Positions 14,691-18,410 of a stretch of 18,410 bases of DNA are shown here, piece by piece (within the stretch, counting starts at the first letter, position 1; every line of letters begins with the position of its first letter). The DNA lies in NCBI GenBank assembly GCA_015904045.1, contig JABMDG010000032.1:1-18410 (forward strand). The letters are read 5' to 3'. The notes under the pieces are model-generated. The model was not told where the DNA came from and ran no database searches. It saw nothing but the letters and a program-made list of their open reading frames with translations. The position numbers were made by a program, and so were the translations under genes. The DNA comes from Nitrospira sp. (GTDB lineage: Bacteria; Nitrospirota; Nitrospiria; Nitrospirales; Nitrospiraceae).

Positions 14691-14757
14691 TTAGGCGACG
14701 ATCTCGGTCCCGATCCCCTTCCGCGTGAAGATCTCGAGAAGAATCGCATCGTTGATC
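14691..14757 (-). pseudogene. argB: Remnant of the 3' end of a second argB
   Basis: Read on the minus strand, the frame ending at TAA 14691 gives ...DAILLEIFTRKGIGTEIVA, against ...HAVLLEIFTRKGIGTEIVV at the end of the intact ArgB. Only about 20 codons remain, and an in-frame TGA closes the frame upstream. Similarity fades beyond about 14750, with possible traces of the preceding IIDG region. Like the intact argB it precedes an M28 gene by about 25 bases, so it marks the right end of the duplicated block. Confidence 0.85.
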
Positions 14758-14854
14758 TCTCATGACCAAGATCAGCGGCTCTAATGGATCATGAACACGA
14801 TGAGGCGTTCGTGATGACATGGGCAGGAATAATAACGAAATTGTCCGGTGGAAT

Positions 14855-15736
14855 CTACGAGCAACGCTGACCGGCCAATTCAATGACCGCTGCTGTCACC
14901 GCATCAGCGACGGCGGCAATGAAGTTCAGGTTCAACGTGTCGATGGTATCGGTGGACCGATGGTAGTGGGGGTTACGGAAGTTGGCCGTGTCGGTGAGCA
15001 TGACGGCGGGGAATCCTTGCTCCCAGAACGACGTGTGGTCGCTGCGCCGGGTGTCGGGCAGGAGCTCGCCGTTGCCAGGGACGATGAGCGGCACGATGGG
15101 CATATGCCGTCTCATGGCTTGGCTCACGGAGTGAGTCAAATCGGCTGAGGCTTGATTCCCGATGACGGCCAAAAAGGTTCCAACCGTGGGAACGTCGATC
15201 GGGACGCCAGGCGGAATCTTTTGCGACCCTTCATCTTCACGCGCGTAGCCGACACATTCCAGTATGATCGCACCCTGCACGGGCTTGCGTGTCTCCGTGA
15301 GATGGGTGACGTAGGCGCGACTGCCCAAGAGATCCTCCTCTTCGAGGCAAAATGCAATGAAGTGGACGGGTCGGCTGAGCGAGGTCTGTGTGATTCGGTG
15401 CGCCACATCGAGCAATACCGCCAATGCGCTGGCATTGTCATCGGCTCCCGGTGAGCCCGGTACGGTGTCATAGTGTGCGGCGACGATCAGGGGCGGCTGA
15501 ACCGGTTGGTCCTGTTCTGACGGCTGATGGGCTGCTCCGATCACGTTGCGATGGATACCGCCCAATGCCTCGAATTCGTGCGTGACGACGGTGAGGCCAA
15601 CCTTGGAGAACTGCTCACCGAGATAGCGTGCTGTCCGATGAAGACGGGCTGGTGAGGACAGGGGATGACGTTCGCCGATCAGGGCACGGAGATGCGCCAG
15701 CAGCCTGGTCTTTGCGGGAGTCGTTGATTGGCTCAC
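14855..15736 (-). CDS. M28-family zinc metallopeptidase, copy B
   Basis: 293 residues from GTG 15736. It has the same metal-site motifs as copy A (AAHYDT, GADDNASA, CLEEED, ILECVGYA, HYHRSTDT), all intact, and no signal peptide. The open frame runs further upstream, but that part overlaps argB in another frame and has no family character; no ATG exists between the argB stop and the conserved start, so GTG is the best choice. No ribosome site precedes it. An eight-codon frame begins at the argB stop (TAATG) and ends on this GTG (GTGA), so translation may be handed over from argB. Followed by ~90 bases of unexplained DNA and the argB remnant. In the inferred original order it would be followed by unknown-protein copy 1. 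Confidence 0.82.
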   Translation of the reverse strand: MSQSTTPAKTRLLAHLRALIGERHPLSSPARLHRTARYLGEQFSKVGLTVVTHEFEALGGIHRNVIGAAHQPSEQDQPVQPPLIVAAHYDTVPGSPGADDNASALAVLLDVAHRITQTSLSRPVHFIAFCLEEEDLLGSRAYVTHLTETRKPVQGAIILECVGYAREDEGSQKIPPGVPIDVPTVGTFLAVIGNQASADLTHSVSQAMRRHMPIVPLIVPGNGELLPDTRRSDHTSFWEQGFPAVMLTDTANFRNPHYHRSTDTIDTLNLNFIAAVADAVTAAVIELAGQRCS

Positions 15737-15758
15737 GAATGACGGTGGACGAGCAACA

Positions 15759-16655
15759 TTACACAACGATTTCCGTGCCGATGCCCTTGCGCGTGAAGAT
15801 CTCGAGCAGGACGGCATGGGGAACCCGCCCGTCGATGATATGAGCTTTCCCGACTCCTCCCGCCAACGCATCGAGGCAGGCATGTACTTTTGGCAGCATG
15901 CCCTCCGTGATCGTCCCTTTCTTCACCATACGTTGGACGTCCTTGCGCGAGACGGTCGAAAGATGGCGCCCCTTGGCGTCGCGGATCCCTTTGATATCCG
16001 TCATCATAACGAGCTTTTCCGCACGCAACGCGCCGGCAATCGCGCCGGCCACCAGATCGGCATTGATGTTGTACGTATTCCCCTCTCGATCCGTGCCGAT
16101 CGGCGCGATGACGGGGATGTAGTGGTCTTCTTGAAGGTTGCGTAACAGGCCCGGGTCAACTTTCTCGATATCGCCCACCAAACCGAAGTCTCCTTCACCG
16201 TCCTCTCCATCCAAGTCGCGCTCCAGGCTTTCCGCCCAGGCCTTAGCCGTGAGCGGCTTGCTGAGAATCAAGCCCCCGTCCTTGCCGCTCAATCCGACCG
16301 CGCTGCCCCCGTGCCGGTTGATAAGGTCGGTGATCTCCATGTTGATTTGCCCGGCCAAGACCATTTCCACGATTTCCATCGTGGCTTCGTCGGTGATCCG
16401 GACGCCGTGCCGGAACTTCGCTTCGATGCCGAGCCGATCCAGCATCTTGTCAATCTGGGGCCCTCCGCCGTGGATGATGACCGGATTGATCCCGACATAT
16501 TTCAACAACACCACATCCTGCGCGAACCGTTCTTTCAAGGAGGCATCCGTCATGGCATGGCCGCCGTACTTCACCACGACGGTCTTTCCGCGGAAGGTCC
16601 GAATGTAGGGCAAGGCCTCGATCAGGACGCTGGCTTTCTTGATAAGTCGATTCAT
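15759..16655 (-). CDS. argB: N-acetylglutamate kinase ArgB
   Basis: Phosphorylates N-acetyl-L-glutamate with ATP, the second step of arginine synthesis. 298 residues, amino-acid kinase fold. Visible motifs: VVVKYGG with Lys29, the glycine-rich HGGG at 62-65, FRHGVRITD (81-89), and the end HIIDGRVPHAVLLEIFTRKGIGTEIV. An N-terminal helix of about 20 residues precedes the first strand (RLIKKASVLIEALPYI), as in the hexameric, arginine-inhibited members, so feedback inhibition by arginine is likely. I start at ATG 16655, with GGGAG seven bases upstream; the frame's longer start (TTG 16676) has no such site. The gene is followed after 22 bases by the M28 peptidase and preceded, after 73 bases with an inverted repeat, by hslU. 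Confidence 0.96.
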   Translation of the reverse strand: MNRLIKKASVLIEALPYIRTFRGKTVVVKYGGHAMTDASLKERFAQDVVLLKYVGINPVIIHGGGPQIDKMLDRLGIEAKFRHGVRITDEATMEIVEMVLAGQINMEITDLINRHGGSAVGLSGKDGGLILSKPLTAKAWAESLERDLDGEDGEGDFGLVGDIEKVDPGLLRNLQEDHYIPVIAPIGTDREGNTYNINADLVAGAIAGALRAEKLVMMTDIKGIRDAKGRHLSTVSRKDVQRMVKKGTITEGMLPKVHACLDALAGGVGKAHIIDGRVPHAVLLEIFTRKGIGTEIVV

Positions 16656-16679
16656 GCGTGCGCTCCCGGCCATCAATCT

Positions 16680-16722
16680 CCAGCCCTCAGCAATCGGCGT
16701 TCAGCATGCAGCTGATGGCTGG
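16680..16722. repeat. Inverted repeat between hslU and argB, REP-like
   Basis: CCAGCCCTCAGC (16680-16691) and GCTGATGGCTGG (16711-16722) are inverted copies with one mismatch and a 19-base spacer. Neither side has the T tract of a strong intrinsic terminator for the minus-strand genes. The wording (TCAGC, CAGCC, TTCAGCATGCAGC) resembles dispersed intergenic palindromes, so it may be one copy of a repeat family, or a weak attenuator or processing site between hslU and argB. Confidence 0.5.
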
Positions 16723-16728
16723 CAGTTT

Positions 16729-18126
16729 CTAGAGTATATACCGGCTCAGATCCTGATCCTTCACCACGTCTTTCAGGCGCTCATGGACATAGTCGGCGGT
16801 AATGTTCACAGTCTTGTCCGGCCACTCGGCTCCTTCAAATGAGATCTGTTCCAGCAGCCGTTCCATGATCGTGAACAGACGGCGTGCTCCAATGTTCTCC
16901 GTCCGCTCATTGACCTGCACGGCAATGTCGGCGATGGCCTCCAATCCGTCCGGGGCAAACTGCACGGTGAGCCCCTCCGTCGCCAACAAGGCCTGATACT
17001 GCCGGACCAGCGCCCCTTTCGGTTCCGTGAGGATACGCACAAAGTCTTCTTTCGACAAGGGGCTGAGTTCCACACGGATCGGAAACCGCCCTTGCAGCTC
17101 CGGAATCAGGTCGGAGGGTTTGGCGACGTGAAACGCTCCCGCCGCGATGAAGAGAATATGGTCCGTCAACACCGCTCCATGTTTCGTGGTGACCGTACAG
17201 CCTTCGACGATGGGGAGCAAGTCTCGCTGCACGCCTTCCCGCGAGACATCTGGCCCCATGGTCCGTTCCCGCCCGGCGATCTTGTCGATCTCGTCGAGGA
17301 ACACGATGCCGGTTTGCTCGACCTTGTTGATGGCTTCACGCACCACCTCATCCATGTCGATGAGCTTCTGTGCCTCTTCCTGCGTCAGGTGCTTGAGCGC
17401 TTCCGGGACTTTCATCAGCCGCTTCTTCTTCTTGCCCTGAAACATTCCACCCAACATGTCGCGGAGGTTTCCTTCCAGCTCATCCATTCCACCCATGTTG
17501 GAGATGACGCCGACCGGCATGCTGCGCTCCTTGACCTCCATTTCAACCGTCCGCTCGTCGAGCTTGCCGTCGCGCAATTGGAGCCGCAGTTTCGACCTGG
17601 TGGCCTCGTAGGAATCGTGGGCCGTCGTAGCGGGAGGCTCGCCCTGCCCCTCCATGAATCCAGGTCTCGGCGGGGGTTGGGGCAGCAGCAGGTCGAGCAG
17701 ACGTTCTTCCCCAAGTTGTGCGGCCTTGTGCTGCACCGCGTCCAGACGATGGGATTTCACCATATTGATGGCCAGTTCGGTCAGGTCCCGGATGATGGAT
17801 TCCACGTCCCGCCCGACGTAGCCGACTTCCGTGAACTTGGAGGCTTCCACCTTAATGAACGGAGCCTGAGCCAGCTTGGCCAGCCGCCTGGCGATCTCCG
17901 TCTTTCCCACCCCGGTCGGTCCGATCATGATGATGTTCTTCGGCATAACCTCGTCCCGCAAGTCCGGTGAGAGCTGCTGCCGGCGCCACCGATTGCGGAG
18001 CGCGATGGCCACCATGCGCTTGGCGTCTTTTTGCCCGATGACGTAGCGGTTCAGCTCCTCCACGATCTGCCGCGGGGTGAGGTTGTTGAGATTCAATGAG
18101 TCGGCGGCACTAGTGTGGTGCGTCAT
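16729..18126 (-). CDS. hslU: ATP-dependent protease ATPase subunit HslU (ClpY)
   Basis: AAA+ unfoldase that feeds proteins to the HslV peptidase. 465 residues. Walker A GPTGVGKT (69-76), pore loop GYVG (102-105), inserted I domain (~110-245), Walker B IVFLDEID (274-281), sensor-2 region ENIGARRL, and the C-terminal tail ending DLSRYIL that docks into HslV. All are intact. I start at ATG 18126: the longer open frame (to 18285) lies inside hslV in another frame and its translation has no HslU character. Shine-Dalgarno-like AAGGAT and AAGGA runs lie between 18127 and 18141. It begins 19 bases after hslV, the usual hslVU operon order. Confidence 0.97.
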   Translation of the reverse strand: MTHHTSAADSLNLNNLTPRQIVEELNRYVIGQKDAKRMVAIALRNRWRRQQLSPDLRDEVMPKNIIMIGPTGVGKTEIARRLAKLAQAPFIKVEASKFTEVGYVGRDVESIIRDLTELAINMVKSHRLDAVQHKAAQLGEERLLDLLLPQPPPRPGFMEGQGEPPATTAHDSYEATRSKLRLQLRDGKLDERTVEMEVKERSMPVGVISNMGGMDELEGNLRDMLGGMFQGKKKKRLMKVPEALKHLTQEEAQKLIDMDEVVREAINKVEQTGIVFLDEIDKIAGRERTMGPDVSREGVQRDLLPIVEGCTVTTKHGAVLTDHILFIAAGAFHVAKPSDLIPELQGRFPIRVELSPLSKEDFVRILTEPKGALVRQYQALLATEGLTVQFAPDGLEAIADIAVQVNERTENIGARRLFTIMERLLEQISFEGAEWPDKTVNITADYVHERLKDVVKDQDLSRYIL

Positions 18127-18145
18127 GTCCTTGCGTATCCTTGGC

Positions 18146-18410
18146 TTACCCGTATAGTTCCTCGACGATGATCTGCTGGTTAGTATAAATGTCGATCGCA
18201 CCGGCGATCTGCATCGCTTCAGTGACAACAGCCACCGCGTCCAATGGGGAATGCCCCAGCAATGCTCTGGCCGCTGCCAAGGCATAGGGACCCCCTGAGC
18301 CTATGGCCAGAATCCCGTCTTCCGGCTCGACGACGTCGCCGGTCCCTGAAATGATGAAGGACTGCTCCCGGCCCGCCACCGCAAGCAACGCTTCCAAGCG
18401 GCGTAGAACA
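18146..18410 (-). CDS. hslV: ATP-dependent protease peptidase subunit HslV (3' part; start outside window)
   Basis: The last 88 codons of the proteasome-like threonine peptidase that pairs with HslU. The segment [18 protein letters not shown] and the end [13 protein letters not shown] are characteristic of HslV. The N-terminal catalytic threonine lies beyond the window. The frame is open to the right edge; the apparent Met near 18397 is internal. hslU follows after 19 bases, so the two are co-transcribed. Confidence 0.96.
   Translation of the reverse strand, partial: VLRRLEALLAVAGREQSFIISGTGDVVEPEDGILAIGSGGPYALAAARALLGHSPLDAVAVVTEAMQIAGAIDIYTNQQIIVEELYG

Larger units (their letters stand above)
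11524..14757. other. Inserted diverged duplicate of the argB-M28-unknown-gammaCA-rimO neighbourhood
   Basis: This block carries, in genomic order, a 3'-truncated rimO, gamma-CA copy 2, unknown-protein copy 2, M28 copy A and an argB tail. Each has a full-length partner outside the block. Both broken genes lie at its ends. Without it the flanks join as M28 copy B followed by unknown-protein copy 1, restoring a complete unbroken gene series. The edges are placed from loss of similarity: the left one is sharp near 11524; the right one lies between 14745 and 14855. I see no transposase, target-site duplication or terminal repeats. Confidence 0.7.

Noticed and set aside
11493..14854. Transposon or integrative element carrying the copied block
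   Set aside because: No transposase, integrase, terminal inverted repeats or target duplications seen at either edge; tRNA-Gly is too far away to serve as an attachment site.
14855..15883. M28-B starting at 15883 (342 residues)
   Set aside because: The extra ~49 residues overlap the 3' end of argB in another frame and have no M28 similarity; GTG 15736 fits copy A.
11440..16655. Simple tandem duplication of the whole argB-to-rimO region
   Set aside because: It would give full argB-M28-unknown-gammaCA-rimO followed by a second such series; the observed interleaved order needs an insertion, or extra deletions after a triplication.
17092..17970. 292-residue plus-strand ORF antisense to hslU
   Set aside because: Shadow of hslU.
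16729..18285. HslU starting at 18285 (518 residues)
   Set aside because: The first 53 residues come from the hslV region read in another frame; the family start and a ribosome site point to ATG 18126.
1..18410. CRISPR array, defence system or prophage genes
   Set aside because: No regularly spaced repeats and no gene of these types in the window.

Overview
The window looks like a chromosomal segment of a Nitrospira-type nitrite-oxidizing bacterium. The strongest reason is the minus-strand pair nxrA (complete) and nxrB (5' part only). The NxrA begins with a twin-arginine signal, as expected for the periplasmic nitrite oxidoreductase of Nitrospira. The rest is ordinary chromosomal housekeeping. 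I cannot assign a species from sequence alone.

Layout. 1-3896 (minus): nxrA then nxrB, running off the left edge. 3897-4425: a long AT-rich gene-free stretch with a good sigma-54-like -24/-12 element facing nxrA and a good sigma-70 promoter facing a tRNA-Gly(GCC) at 4426-4500. 4749-7641 (plus): a membrane-anchored NTF2/SnoaL-like protein, then an OmpR-type response regulator and its membrane histidine kinase. 7704-10135 (minus): purU and rimO. 10230-10766 (plus): a gamma-carbonic-anhydrase-family protein, divergent from rimO. 10740-11492 (minus): a conserved unknown protein with a methyltransferase-like glycine-rich motif.

11524-14757 repeats this neighbourhood in diverged form. It holds a rimO cut off after codon 305, a second gamma-carbonic anhydrase, a second copy of the unknown protein, an M28 peptidase, and the last ~20 codons of a second argB. 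To its right lie a second M28 peptidase (14855-15736), full argB, hslU and the 3' end of hslV, all minus.

The gene order matters. Removing 11524-14757 leaves a complete single-copy series argB - M28 - unknown - (gamma-CA) - rimO. Both broken genes (rimO copy 2 and the argB tail) sit exactly at the ends of the repeated block. One insertion of a homologous segment from a related lineage explains everything; a simple tandem duplication does not. The copies differ by about 10-12% at the protein level in RimO and gamma-CA, with most base changes apparently silent. The copies therefore probably diverged as working genes in different genomes before being joined, either by real recombination or by a two-strain assembly chimera. 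This is the most interesting signal in the window.

A second signal is the rimO/gamma-CA divergent promoter. In both copies the -10 boxes lie 6-7 bases from the start codons with no Shine-Dalgarno sequence, so both genes may be read from leaderless mRNAs, and a perfect dyad sits between the rimO -35 and -10 boxes. I see no transposase, phage gene, CRISPR array or recognisable new defence system.
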